A DNA stretch of 64,000 nucleotides from Triglochin maritima (lineage: Eukaryota > Streptophyta > Magnoliopsida > Alismatales > Juncaginaceae). The notes beneath the pieces were generated by a model. The model was not told the DNA's origin. It was given only the letters and a program-made list of their open reading frames with translations, and did not search any database. The stretch lies in NCBI GenBank assembly GCA_963682175.1, contig OY821792.1:1935501-1999500 (forward strand). Reading direction: 5' to 3'. The position numbers and the translations under genes were made by a program. Below are positions 23,326-34,359 of this stretch, one piece after another; the first letter of the stretch is position 1, and each line of letters starts with the position of its first letter.

Positions 23326-26300
23326 AGCTAGTGTCACACTTGGGCGACCGCCCAATCACCTAGGCGACTAGGCAAAGCCCAGTGCCTAGGCGTTACCTGA
23401 ACCTTGGTATAATGGGGCAATTCCAATTTTCTCGCGAATTTCCTCACTTCTTATCCGATCCATCCGCGTATATCCACACATCTACCGTAACATCCTTATT
23501 TCAGCCACTCATCTTTTGCACATCTTCGAGTACAACTGGTGGGAAATAAAATATGCCTATTTGCACTCATCTTTTGCACATCTTCGAGTACTACTGGTGG
23601 GAAATAAAATATGCCTATTTGAATTTTATGTAAAGTTTAATGTTTTCTTTTGAAGTTAAATACACTTTGAAGTGGAGCGTTGTCTGCATGAAGTGTAGTT
23701 TTGTAAGACGGTTCCGAGGGTTGAAAATTGTTGCGATGTTCTTTCACATAGTTACTTCCATGTCAGAATAGATATATGCAGATGTCGATAGGTCTATTGC
23801 AATTTATATTTGAATTTTATCTCTTTTGCACCTTAACATTTTCTTAGTTTATTAGCGTGTTTATACTTTTTAGTAGGGGTAGTTCTAGTATTAACACATT
23901 TCGTATTTTCTCGAGCTTCCAGCCCCAAATGCAGCAGCTAGCCGTAGTGCTTCACCACCTTTTACATTGCCCTCAGACAAACCAGCTAAAGCAGATAACA
24001 ATGTGAAGCATCCTAATTTTACTGTTATCCTTGGCACATCTATCGGTTGTGTGATCATTATAACTGCTCTAATCTCGGTTCTTTGTTGTTGTGCGTTTGG
24101 CCAAGATAAGAAAGCTACAACCCAAGAGACAGGTATTTTTACAACTGTGTCCTAGTTCTGTTACTGTAGTTCCATTTTTTGTTCTTTGTCACAACTGTGT
24201 TCTAGTTTTGTGTTACTGTACTTCCATTTCTTCTTTGTCACACCAACCAAACTCTGTGCATCTAAGTGTTGCTAACTTGTTACTGCCATGGGTGTGGATA
24301 AATTTTGAAAGCTGTGTAATAATAGCATGTCATATTACTTTGGGTAATGCTTGCATAATGTATAAACTGTTGCCTTTTCCTGATTTAATATAAAATGTCA
24401 CCGATCAAAAAAATCATATGTAACTTGTCATCTTTAATTCCTAAAATTACTTGCATTCTTATTGTCTTTTTCATATTCTTTGGTTCTAATACTGCAAGAC
24501 AAAATTAATTTTGTTCTCGGTTTGCAACTGGACATATTTTGAAGCCATTTTGCAGATGTTAATTATGTTACACGATGCATGGTTAGATTTTCACTGGACC
24601 TTGAGGTTTCTGAAAACCAATCAGTGCTTCAGAAATTACGTTATCAATTATTTAGTTTTAACCTCTGTCCCCGATTTATGTTTTCCTTATTTAGGCACTA
24701 TACTTAGCTTATAATGTTGCAGTGAAAACAAGAACATTGGATGCAGTTTCTATAGAAGGATCTCTTACTCATCCGAGCAGCACAAGGTTTCTTGCTTTTG
24801 AAGAGCTAAAAGAAGCAACTAATAACTTTGAATCTTCTAGTATACTTGGTGAGGGTGGGTTCGGTCAGGTCTTTAAGGGTGTCTTAAGCGATGGAACTGC
24901 TGTAGCCATCAAGAAGCTTAGTACCGGAGGGCACCAAGGAAATAAAGAGTTTTTAGTTGAAGTAGAAATGCTTAGCAGACTGCACCATCGGAATCTTGTG
25001 AAACTTGTTGGTTACTACAGCAGCCGTGACTCATCTCAGAATTTACTTTGTTATGAGCTCGTTCCTAATGGAAGCTTAGAAGCATGGCTTCACGGTATAC
25101 TACTATATTTGGCTTCATAGACTGTGTACTGCCCTACATTAATGTTAATCTAATGTGATTATTTTATCTGGTCCACTAGGAGCAAATTGCCCTTTGGATT
25201 GGGACACTAGAATGAAAATTGCCCTTGATGCTGCTAGAGGATTGGCATACCTTCATGAGGATTCTCAACCTTGTGTAATCCATCGTGATTTTAAAGCATC
25301 TAATATATTGCTTGAAAACAACTTCCATGCAAAAGTAGCTGATTTTGGCCTTGCTAAGCAAGCACCTGAAGGCCGGGCAAATTATCTTTCGACACGTGTT
25401 ATGGGCACCTTTGGGTAAAATTGTGTTTCAATTTCTTTCCCTATACATTTTTGGATTTGATCTTGGTGCACTTGTACTCATGCAATTTGCTTTCAGGTAT
25501 GTGGCTCCTGAATATGCCATGACTGGGCATCTATTGGTGAAAAGTGATGTATATAGCTATGGGGTTGTTCTTCTTGAGCTGTTAACTGGCAAAAAGCCTG
25601 TAGATATGTCCCAGCCTTCTGGCCAGGAGAACCTGGTAACATGGGTAAGCTCTAGAACTGATAGCTTCATTATCCTTTTATTAGTTAGGCTTGAGTGGCA
25701 TCTGATGCACTGATCGAAGATCTTTCTGTTGCACGAGCTGCAGAATTTTCCGAAAGAGAAAAAAAACCAATTCAAATTTTGTTGCCTATAGATTTGTAGG
25801 GCTTTTGAGCATCATGGGCAGGCAAATGGTGGAGTAGAGATTATGTTACATGTGGGATATGCTTGGAAGCTTATGTTAATGATGGTGATCAATAAGCTGT
25901 ATTTTTTAGAGTGGTCAATTTTTTTAAAGTGTGATTCACATAACTTCAAAAATTTAGTGTTCCACAATAAATAGGAAACAAATTTCCCAAGGGTGTGATT
26001 GGTCCTTAACCAAGTCATTGAATTTTGGAAACTTCAGTTCTAAAAACTTTAATTCAAGGAAGTGAGTTGGCATTTTGATGATGGGCTTCAAAGTTATTTA
26101 TGAGTTAAAAGTTGACAAACTCATTTTATTTTGTATCAATTTTAAGTTTTCCATGATTTCCTCTGATTTTAGTGAAGAAATGCAAAGTCATGTATAAAAT
26201 TTTGAGTTCAGAGCACAAGTTTACAAATTTCCTGAGTCAATTATGCAGAAGTGCACTTTAGAAAGTCCACTTTCCCGCTTCTAAACTACATACCTGCATC

Positions 26301-27168
26301 CCATCCCATCCCATCCCATCAAACTCTTAAACAAAAACATATTTTTGCAAAGGATCTATACTTGATTGCTTAGTTGCTTGAATGTGGAAAGCCTTCGGGG
26401 ATCTTTACTCTCACCCTTCTATCATTTCTCTTGGGGAATATGGATCGGCATCCTTCTGATTGGTTTACCTGAAGATCTGATATTTGAAGTATCTTCTGCA
26501 ATTCCATGCCTTCTGCAACTCCCTGTACCTTGTATGCATATCCTGATTTATGTCTGATGAATTAAAAAACCTAAATGGGTACTGAAAAAAAACTTAAATA
26601 GGCAACTTGTTACGAGAAACCCATTTAAAACCATATATATTCTTGCATACTTTACTAGGTTTTCTTGGAAAAATCCAGAAAGCCTAAAAACTCTGATGCT
26701 GGTAATCTGATTAGTTGCTGACCACTTGGCCAATTAGTCACCAAGTAGTCAACGGATCCTTGTACCTGATATGACCCATTTCTGTTATCTCAGGCACGCC
26801 CAATTCTTCGAGAGAAGGAGCAACTTGATGACCTTGCAGATCCAAGACTAGCAGGGAAATACCCGAAGGTTGATTTTATCCTAGTCTGCACAATTGCAGC
26901 AGCCTGCGTCGCTCCTGAAGCAAGTCAACGACCCACAATGGGTGAAGTAGTACAGTCGCTCAAAATGGTCCAGCGTTCTACAGAATATCATGATTCCACG
27001 TCAACAAACGACACCACCCGTCCCAACATAAGGCAATCATCAACGTACGAATCAGATGGGGTCTCGTCCATGTTTTCTTCCGGGCCATTCTCAGGTCTGA
27101 GTCTATTAGACAACGAAAACGTCTCCCGTACTGCCATATTCTCAGAAGACCTGCACGAAGGGCGTTGA
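18255..27168 (+). CDS. ALE2-like receptor-like serine/threonine kinase
   Basis: Predicted exons are 18255-18279, 20541-21020, 22081-22455, 23923-24132, 24723-25094, 25180-25414, 25497-25644 and 26794-27168. Together they give 2220 nt in one frame (739 aa). The start was chosen because MEGVRGFR joins in frame to exon 2 and gives a signal peptide with a hydrophobic core (residues about 16-31). The extracellular part has a Pro/Ser-rich segment, then a [16 protein letters not shown] cysteine region and a conserved domain (about 168-293) as in Arabidopsis ALE2 and At4g02010-type kinases. One membrane helix spans about 327-350. The kinase domain has a GEGGFG loop, VAIKK lysine, HRDFKASN catalytic loop (RD type), DFG and APE motifs, and ends in [11 protein letters not shown]2-family kinases act at the plasma membrane in epidermal and surface signalling; assignment here is by family resemblance. 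Exon 6 lacks a canonical acceptor at the ancestral position (see findings). Confidence 0.88.
18277..18990 (+). repeat. Tandem repeat in intron 1 carrying copies of the splice donor
   Basis: The real donor GAG/GTAA (18277-18283) and its downstream words ttgggattttg recur at 18354, 18484, 18617, 18768 and 18865, giving GAGGTAA six times at intervals of 77-151 bp. Linkers repeat gaatttggtgtgtttgtggatgtg and tgtgtttgaggtgtttgtgtgg. The whole 2.26-kb first intron is T/G-rich. These are degenerate tandem copies of the exon 1/intron 1 boundary region. Confidence 0.8.
22998..23103 (+). repeat. G-rich minisatellite with telomere-like core
   Basis: Three to four units of about 30 bp share gggttagggtttg followed by ggagagag/atgg. 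The core resembles a plant telomere repeat variant, but it is interspersed with other bases and internal to a gene, so it is not a telomere. Confidence 0.75.
23260..23324 (+). repeat. Homopolymer of 65 C
   Basis: An uninterrupted run of C from 23260 to 23324 follows an AT-rich stretch (tattatattatatatgtatttt). It lies in intron 3 of the receptor kinase gene. A run this long could be real, or its length may be unreliable because of sequencing and assembly. Confidence 0.95.
23506..23621 (+). repeat. 58-bp tandem duplication
   Basis: Units 23506-23563 and 23564-23621 differ at only one visible position (acaactgg versus actactgg). They begin cactcatcttttgcac and lie at the edge of the LINE fragment in intron 3. 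Confidence 0.9.
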
Positions 27169-28585
27169 TCACCCCACAAATCGTCGATATTGCTCGAAGT
27201 CTTTCTGACCCTTTTCAGAGTAGAATGTGCAGTAATTGGCATCAAATCTCGGTGTTTATTTCCCACATTGTAATTGTAAAGGAAATGGAAGTGGTTGCGA
27301 TTTGTGTTGGACATCCTAAATTGTGGGGGTGTCTCAAAGACATTGTACAGTTTTGAGTTAATGTGCAAGAATTGCCTCATTCTTTCCTGGATTTTGGATC
27401 AATTGGTTTGTGCCTCGCAAACATTTGACAATGCATGTGTGCTTGGTGCTGATATTGATATCTAGGGTTGAGTATCGAACCAGACCGAAACCTGAACCTG
27501 GAAAATCCAAGGACTGAATCCGTCTGGTCTGGAAAGAAGCTCGAGTTTGGTCTGGATTCAGACCACAAGTTATTTTATTAAATTTTATTTACTAAATGTA
27601 CATTAATTACTAAATCGGAAAAACCATAGATCTAGTTCGGTCCAAAATTTCGTGTTAGACTTAGAAGTGATATCATATGAAATATTTTAATATAGATTCG
27701 TATGTATCCTCCAACACCCAAATCTTGGTTCTGTTCCTTAAATCAAATGTACGTAAATGAATTGTTTTGTTTCATAATATCTTGCGAGTCAAATTTTAGA
27801 GTCTTGTGGAACGAAAAGTTACCACATCAAGTCGACTAGAAAGAACAGATTAAGATGTTTTTTTGTGTGGCAATCTTATATTTGCATCCAACTATCCAAG
27901 GAAGCGAAAACAAAAAGATATTGGAACAACAAGTTGACTCCCTCGCGCTCTGTTCAGCTCTCGAGTGGGGTATCTTCCCGAACATAGTTTCGGTTTGATT
28001 GACGTGATTATTAGTTGCACTTTCCAACTAAACCGTGTCATTTCTTTTTGCTCGGTCGGTCGGTCGCTTGCTCGCTAGCTCACTCACTCACTCACCGATT
28101 GTCGGTTCACCTGGTGGAAGAAACTAGCCGTTGGCTGAAATCTCAGTCAACTTATTTCAAATTTCAAATTTTTAATTAATTACCTCTTAGGATAAACAAC
28201 CTTTACATCAAGGGATATTACTCTTTGCTATATACAAAACACAAAACCCTTGTTATTTGCGAGATAACAAAGAAGTGCGTTGTGGTCACCTTTGTTTGTG
28301 GGATGGTGCACAGAAATGAGCTCCACAAATATATCTGCCTCATCTGGCCGGAACACGAAGAGTGGGATGTTTGCACCCTCTCTAGGAGGGACTTTCTAGT
28401 CTCTAGTCCATTTAAAGAATGGGACCGTCAATATCCGTTTGATAAACGAGTATGAGGCGGGTATAATAGATATTGTGGGTATAATTTTTTCTAACAAAAT
28501 ATGTACTTTTGTTAACAAAACTCAACTTGGAAGAACATAATCATTAGATGAGAATGATTTAAGCCAAAAAATTTTACTCCCAAGG
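27169..28585. other. 3' UTR of the kinase gene and intergenic spacer
   Basis: The first 200-250 bp after the stop are the likely 3' UTR, although no single poly(A) signal stands out. Beyond about 27450 no gene is recognised. Positions 28052-28100 hold simple repeats (cggt)n and (ctca)n. A 76-codon frame at 28225-28455 has no recognisable domain. Confidence 0.45.
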
Positions 28586-28589
28586 AATA

Positions 28590-29340
28590 TTTTCCACTTA
28601 GCAAACCGCCAGTGCACCTACTGTGGTGACAGGAGCACAAAACACTATAACGCAACTCGAGTTGAACAGTCCAATACCCATTTTGAGGTGGGTCTCATAT
28701 GATCATTTTAACCTCTTTTACCATAAAGTTGGACTTCTATTAGGTAGGAGATGATGAACAAGCCAAAATTTTACTCAATGACATGAGGAAAAGGCAAGGC
28801 CTTAATGAGATTGATCTCATAATGACAATATTAGAACTTCCAACCTTCGCTTTAATGACCTTATTCAAATTTTCTACTAGTATCTAATTTTCTTGGCAAC
28901 ATGTTAAGACTCGGTCAATTGAATGGGGTTGTTATCCAAGGAATAAATCTCCTCAACCTTCAATTTGCTACTCTTTCTTGAACCAAGAACTAGAAACATT
29001 ATCAATATTCTTTGAAACACTCTTAGGATTAATATTTTAATTGTGGAAATTCCTTGCTACGTGGGACCTATTGTAGTCAATTGGAACACTACAATACTTC
29101 AGCCACCTTTAGGGTTGCAAAACTAGAAACTTGCCATTCACTTATCTCGGCATCCCTCTCTCTTACAAATACAAATATGGCCCACAAACCTTAACAAAAT
29201 GCTTTCTTTTGGTCAATTTGGTTGGAAAGAAACAATAGGATATTTCGGGGATTTTCATGTGCAACTATGATTTTCTACTTTGATCTTCTTGAATCATGGA
29301 CTTTCACTCTTAAAATGTGGAGGGTGACAATCTTCAATAG
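28590..29340 (+). mobile_element. L1-type LINE remnant
   Basis: Broken plus-strand frames resemble the L1 reverse transcriptase region and its C-terminal part: a segment near 28925-28975 reads like NGVVIQGINLLNLQFA (the family has FADD here, now lost), LPFTYLGIPLS lies near 29130-29160 and AFFWSIWLERNNRIFRG at 29201-29251. Stops and deletions separate them. It ends where the mariner-like terminus begins. Confidence 0.6.
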
Positions 29341-29346
29341 ATGATA

Positions 29347-30320
29347 CTCCCTCGGTTCCTATTTGTTATTAAGAAAAATAGCTAAAGTAATTAAACTCCC
29401 ATGTGCTGTCTTGATTACACAGTAATCAAGACCATTTTGTCTATGTAGGGCGTTGGTGAGTGTGAAAATGATGATTTCATTTTTTTTTGATTTTTTTTAA
29501 ACAAGTACAACATTACAGCTAAGCCACTGGAATCCCACTAACTATAATCAACCAATGAAATGGATTTGTTTCTTTTTTTAACCCAATTGAGACACTTCAA
29601 TTACATTCACACGTATTGCTTATGCAATCCAAATCAAATTATACAGCCAATTTTGAAGAGCTATAAAAGAGACTCTCTCCAACAACAAAAAATAGTTTTT
29701 CAAACTAAACACTTGAATTCGTGTATTCTGTTTAAAAGAAACACAAAGGAAGACAACTTAAGCATCATAGCCTGGTCAACTTCAGCCATGGATGGAAGCC
29801 TTGTTCGTGATGATGAAAACTTCTTCATTATTTTGTTTGATGAGGAAGAAGATGATGTCCATGGTATAGACTTGAACATGCCAGCAACACACTCAAATGG
29901 AGAACATGGGTACATAGATTTTGATGGGGACTCTAATGAGGATAATTGAGGTTTCATAGACCTCAACTCAGTTCCAAATGAGCAACCAGAAGAAGAAGTT
30001 CACCATGCACAACAAGCAGCAGAACAACAAGTTGGAGGGCATCATAAGCGCAGGCTCAACAACAATGAAAGGTTAACCATACTTTTATGGTTACTGGACA
30101 GGCAAGCTTCAGGTACTCTCATACATGGTTTCATAAACCTGGTTGCTGCTCATTTTAATTTAACAATCGGAACATCTCTTATGACTTGCAACAGAAAATG
30201 TATATTAAAATTTGCATGTTATGTTGTAAGCTTCTCTTGAGTTTACATATGAAGTTGATACTTGTTGTGGTTAATATATCAAGTACTAATATTATTGTTG
30301 TTACCAATTTTAAGTTATGC
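29347..30320 (+). mobile_element. Mariner-like element, 5' end and N-terminal transposase remnant
   Basis: The terminus CTCCCTCGGTTCC at 29347 follows a TA dinucleotide (29345-29346), matching the CTCCCTCCGTTCC ends and TA target of plant mariner-like elements. A start codon at 29788 opens MDGSLVRDDENFF..., interrupted by a TGA at 29947-29949. The frame then continues to LNNNERLTILLWLLDRQ (about 30058-30108) and LVAAHFNLTIGT, similar to the helix-turn-helix N-terminus of plant mariner transposases. The DDD catalytic region and the other terminus are missing. Confidence 0.55.
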
Positions 30321-30593
30321 ACTTGATGATGGAATCTCATGGAACTTACTTAGAAAGCCATGTCGTTCTTATCGGTGCCCGGTTGAAGTCTTCTCGAGAT
30401 GATGAAGATCACACAAGAGATTGATGTGGTGTTGTGTTGAAACCTTAGAGCTCTTATATAACATACCCCATAACGTGCTATAATATATCTCACTACCAAT
30501 TTACCTTAACGTGTTCCATAATAGGTTAAGTTACTTAATCGATTAGGTTAGTCAAGTCACATTTAGTTGGACATTAGGACTTTGGGTCCAACA
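30320..30593 (-). repeat. Copia-type LTR (minus strand)
   Basis: The plus-strand sequence ends gggtccaaca at 30593 and is followed by atctctcacttga (30594-30606), the complement of a polypurine tract. On the minus strand this is therefore a 3' LTR starting TGTTGGACCC. A minus-strand TATATAAG box lies at 30453-30460. The outer border is uncertain. No matching second LTR is visible in the window. Confidence 0.55.
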
Positions 30594-31423
30594 ATCTCTC
30601 ACTTGACTTGAATAACCTATCTTATGATAAATAACTTTACGTGGAGCGACCACAAGTCTATTTACAGAAAGAACACGAAACTTTCATTTGAATACGACAA
30701 CCTCCAAGATACTAGTCATAGTGGTAATACACTATTTTAAATGTATGTCTCTTCTATGTACTAAAATATCTAAGACTGAAGTCAAAACAAATGTTGTATG
30801 CATTATCAAACTGTATGAATAAATTTAACAAATGTCACGACAAATATTTATTCAAATAAATTCTATCTAACGATAAATAGTTAAATATAAAACTACTAGC
30901 AGAGATCATTAAAACCAAAGTGATATCACAAAATAGTGTCACAACCACATATCAAAGCAAAAAATTAAAAGTACCGATTAATCTCATCTTAGACACATGC
31001 TCTCTGTAGGTCCCGGGTGGATATGCAAAATGGATAAATTAACATGTCACGATAAATTAACAAATGTCACGATAATTTAAGCAAATTAATATGCTAAACT
31101 CGTAATTAAACAAGATAATTAACAAGTCAAAAGACATGCAAGTAAATATTTTGAATTCAACAAACTATGGCACATGAATAAATCAATCATGCATCATATT
31201 GACTTTATGGGTGAATATGCAAAAGTCATGATTATTCATTTAATTAATAGCAAAATGGATTTGTCGAAAAGCCATATATAATTAAATCATATCATTTGCA
31301 TTTAAGAGGACAATAGATTTAAGAATAAGTACCCAAAAAAAAATCGTTCCACATAAATGGAAAGGCATTACCTCGTGTCAATCAATGATATAAATTATCA
31401 TTCACTCATCAAATAAAGAGAAA
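30594..31423 (-). other. Non-coding interior of a retroelement, left piece
   Basis: AT-rich sequence after the LTR and polypurine tract, without a coding frame. It appears to continue at 33422 after the nested solo LTR (31429-33416), because the two junctions carry the same 5-bp duplication. Pol genes were not found. Confidence 0.4.
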
Positions 31424-32120
31424 TAATTTGTAACATCCCGAAACAGCGGAAAATTGAAATTTTAAACAATAAAGGGATCTCAAGATAACGACAAACAAAC
31501 GGGAGTGTTACTCATATAAATCAACAGTCGGTGCACCAAAATACCACAGAGTTTGTCAAAAGACATGATTATATCACAACAACAAATGAAAACAAGTAAT
31601 CATGACGACCTCGAAGAGTCCGAAGAGGATCGTGACCCCAAAATATATGTGTCCGCTGTCACCACCCGATAGAACCTACTGCGGTCCCGAAACATGAATC
31701 AAACAACGATGCCTGATTTTCCCATTAGGAAGCCCCGTATGCCAAACTCGCTTATATGAATGCAACAATACGGTAAATGAACCTATCATACTAGTAGCAT
31801 GTCATGTCAACATCTGCAATGCAACAAATCCCTCCAAGGGTAAACGGGACCTCAGTCCAACAACACAAGTAACCTCGAAGGGTCAACAACAACAACGGTG
31901 CGTCAACACAAGTACTATCAGTCCAACAACAACAACGATCTCCCTCGGAAACCTACCGTAGGCACATACGGTCTTACGGACAGTACGCGACGCACCCCCA
32001 CACGTTACTACTCGAGCCAAAGGGATTGGTGAGGAGCGTCCGCACTTCCACGCAAAGTAACCACGTGGTCTACACCACCTTGACGGAGTCGTAGCCCGGT
32101 CGGTCAACATCCCAAGATAG

Positions 32121-32340
32121 GTGCCCAATCGGGGATCATCGCCGGAACAACATCAGCGGCATCGCCAACACAACATCGGCGGTACAACATACGTCCGACA
32201 CAACATCGGACGGCACAACCACAAGCCGGAACATCGTCGGCACTCGGCACCATCATCGTCAGCAAAAACCTCGGCGGCATTGCCGGCACAACCTCGGCGG
32301 TACAACATATGTCCGACACAACATCGGACGGGTCCTGACC
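32121..32340 (-). repeat. Minisatellite inside the solo LTR
   Basis: Repeated words ggcggtacaacata(c/t)gtccg and cgacacaacatcggacgg occur twice in full (about 32172-32212 and 32297-32332), with shorter copies between. Minisatellites of different sequence occupy the same relative place in the related elements at 500-2493 and 12354-13105. Confidence 0.7.
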
Positions 32341-33024
32341 GTAGTCTGCAGGGTCATCATGCTCCACGAGCCATGCATCAACATGCATTTGTTGGATTTC
32401 TAGTTTAATTGCACATATTTATTTTCGAAATTTTTATGTACAATAAGGATCAATTACAATTTTCTATGATTTGTTTCATACATGCATTGGTTTGTTTCAA
32501 TAACTAGTTTCAAAACTTTATTAAAACAAACATGGGTTCCGAATTTCATACCTAGAAGTTCTCTAAAACTTCTTGATGATCCGAAGACGTTGAGGATGCT
32601 TGTCGCCGCGCCGGATGCCCCCGAGTATTCACCAAACTCTAAACAAGATCGGAGAGAGAAGAGCTAGCCTCTCAATCTCCAATAAAGTTTAGAATCTAAC
32701 TACTAACCCTTCTTTAGTTCCCTTTGAGAAGAAGATCTCTGAAAACTAAAATTAAACTCAAGAATTAAGGAAATTCGTGGAGAATTATGGAGAGAGATTT
32801 TTGCACAAGAAGATAATGAATTAATTAACAAGGTAATGAGATAAACTTGTATTTATAAGTTCTCTCCAAATTACCTATTCATGTGCAACCACTTGCCCAT
32901 GATTTCATGCAAACTTCCTTCTAACCATCCATTATTTGCTATCAAATAATCTTAGACACGAATTAAATCAATTATGGACCAATTCCATGCATGATCTAAT
33001 TAATTCTTAAATTAATTCCGCAGA

Positions 33025-33250
33025 AAACCGTCTGGACCGGTCGATCGTTTGTAGGTTCGGTCGACCGTTCAAACCAAGTTTCGGTCGACCGATAGACACT
33101 CGGTTGACCGTTCTCAACAGTAAAAAATTTCATCGCAATGTTCGGTCGACCGACCGACAGATTCGGTCGACCGTTCAGAACAGACGAAAATTCCTTGTTA
33201 TCGGTCGAGACGTGTCCGGTCGACCGTGCACAGACCGGTCGACCGTTGAG
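33025..33250. repeat. CGGTCGACCG cluster, locus 3 (solo LTR)
   Basis: Six exact copies of the 10-bp palindrome are present, plus near copies (cggtcgatcg, cggttgaccg). Exact copies start near 33058, 33083, 33142, 33163, 33219 and 33237. Consecutive members form close pairs about 19-25 bp apart start to start. The cluster lies upstream of the LTR's TATA box in element orientation. Confidence 0.9.
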
Positions 33251-33421
33251 CACTGTTCTGCTGATTGGTCAAATTTCGGTTTTACCCCTACAAAATTTGA
33301 TATTTCGAGATTAGTAGTAAATTCACAACTTATGTAACGATAAATCATTACACCCAATAATATTTACATCACATATGCATTTAATTTAGATTCTAATTAT
33401 GTTATTAATCACAACATAATT

Positions 33422-34359
33422 TTGATTTTGCTTGTTCACCCCATGTGTCATATTTTTTACATGAAACCCGACACATCTTATGAACTCAAAATCCACATTT
33501 CTTGTTTCTCAGTTTTGTGGTGTGACATATGGGAGGATCTAAACTAAGTTGACAGTGATATTAAGAGCTTAATACCACAAGCTATAAGCGGTATCTAGCT
33601 ACACATTATAGCTCCCAATTAGTTAGATGTCTTAATTCTACTCGAACCAAAACTCGATTCATTTAGTGATGACGTGCATCACTTGTGTCCGTCCCTTGCC
33701 TCATGATATTAAGAATACACACAAAGTAGTATTGTGTCATCTTTGTATTAGTATTCATTTCTTGATATCTTTAAGCTAGTTATAAATATGTGACTTAACT
33801 CAAATCACATTGTGCACATTATAACTTTGCTTTATCAAGGGGCCCACTAATATCATCATTCAATTAAGAGGGGCAATGATAATCTTTTGACTAGCTATCT
33901 TCTCCAACAAAACTTGTACTTAACCAACTAATGTCTTTACACTACACTCATCGATAGCTCAAGACACTAGTCTAATTAAGAACTCCTTAAGCGATAGGAT
34001 ATAAGTCTCATATCAAAAGGACCAAGGACACAGTAAAATATTAATGACACAGAAACACATTTCTATAATATTTTACTTATTAGGTCTATTCAGTATACAA
34101 AAGTAATATTTTCCTCTTTTGCGTACCCGTGTTGTCACTCACTTGTAGAGCTACAATGATCTATGACTAACACGACAATCTTAACTCGGTAATAAATGTC
34201 CCATGTTTATTACCATGATTGTGAATATCTTTTGCTTTATGTAAACCAATATCTTTTAGAGCCCTACGGTTAAGGACCAAGAACATCTTCCTTAACACTT
34301 CTAAAAGACGAATAACATAAACAAGGAACAAAATGATTTCTCATTCAATTCATAATAAT
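33422..34359 (-). other. Non-coding retroelement interior, right piece
   Basis: AT-rich sequence without a coding frame, apparently continuous with 30594-31423 before the solo LTR inserted. It contains gtggtgtgacatatgggagg near 33519-33538 and many short frames with stops. It ends at the next solo-LTR-like block. Confidence 0.4.

Larger units (their letters stand above)
22832..23410. mobile_element. Unclassified nested insert splitting the LINE fragment
   Basis: It interrupts the LINE frame between the two pieces described above. It contains inverted words (gcacaccac ... gtggtgtgc at 22855-22882), several cgcctaggcg-type palindromes at both ends (about 22898-22910 and 23355-23392), a G-rich minisatellite and a 65-base run of C. 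Left and right ends share the words ggcggt/accgcc, but a clean terminal inverted repeat or target duplication was not found. Borders are approximate. Confidence 0.5.
22520..23621 (-). mobile_element. RTE-type LINE 3' fragment in intron 3 of the kinase gene
   Basis: On the minus strand two pieces encode the C-terminal end of a plant RTE-type reverse transcriptase protein. The first (about 23410-23500) has [19 protein letters not shown]. The second (about 22670-22831) has [17 protein letters not shown] followed by a [17 protein letters not shown] segment. The family normally reads through without a gap, so the 580 bp between them is an insert. Surrounding frames are broken and no other LINE domain remains. 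The fragment is antisense to the host gene. Confidence 0.75.
31429..33416 (-). mobile_element. Solo LTR (about 2 kb) with 5-bp target duplication TAATT
   Basis: The plus-strand ends are TGTAACATCCCG (31429) and ...aatcacaaca (33416). TAATT occurs at 31424-31428 and 33417-33421. Read on the minus strand it has, in order, a CGGTCGACCG cluster (33250-33025), a TATAAATA box (complement of 32850-32857), a leader ending in a donor-like agaacttctag/GTATGA at about 32555, a minisatellite (32121-32340) and a terminal region homologous to 12790-13105. No primer site or coding region adjoins it, so it is best read as a solo LTR inserted into a non-coding retroelement interior. Confidence 0.75.

Noticed and set aside
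28225..28455. Open frame of 76 codons
   Set aside because: No domain, no supporting splice or promoter signals, and adjoining sequence is a LINE remnant.
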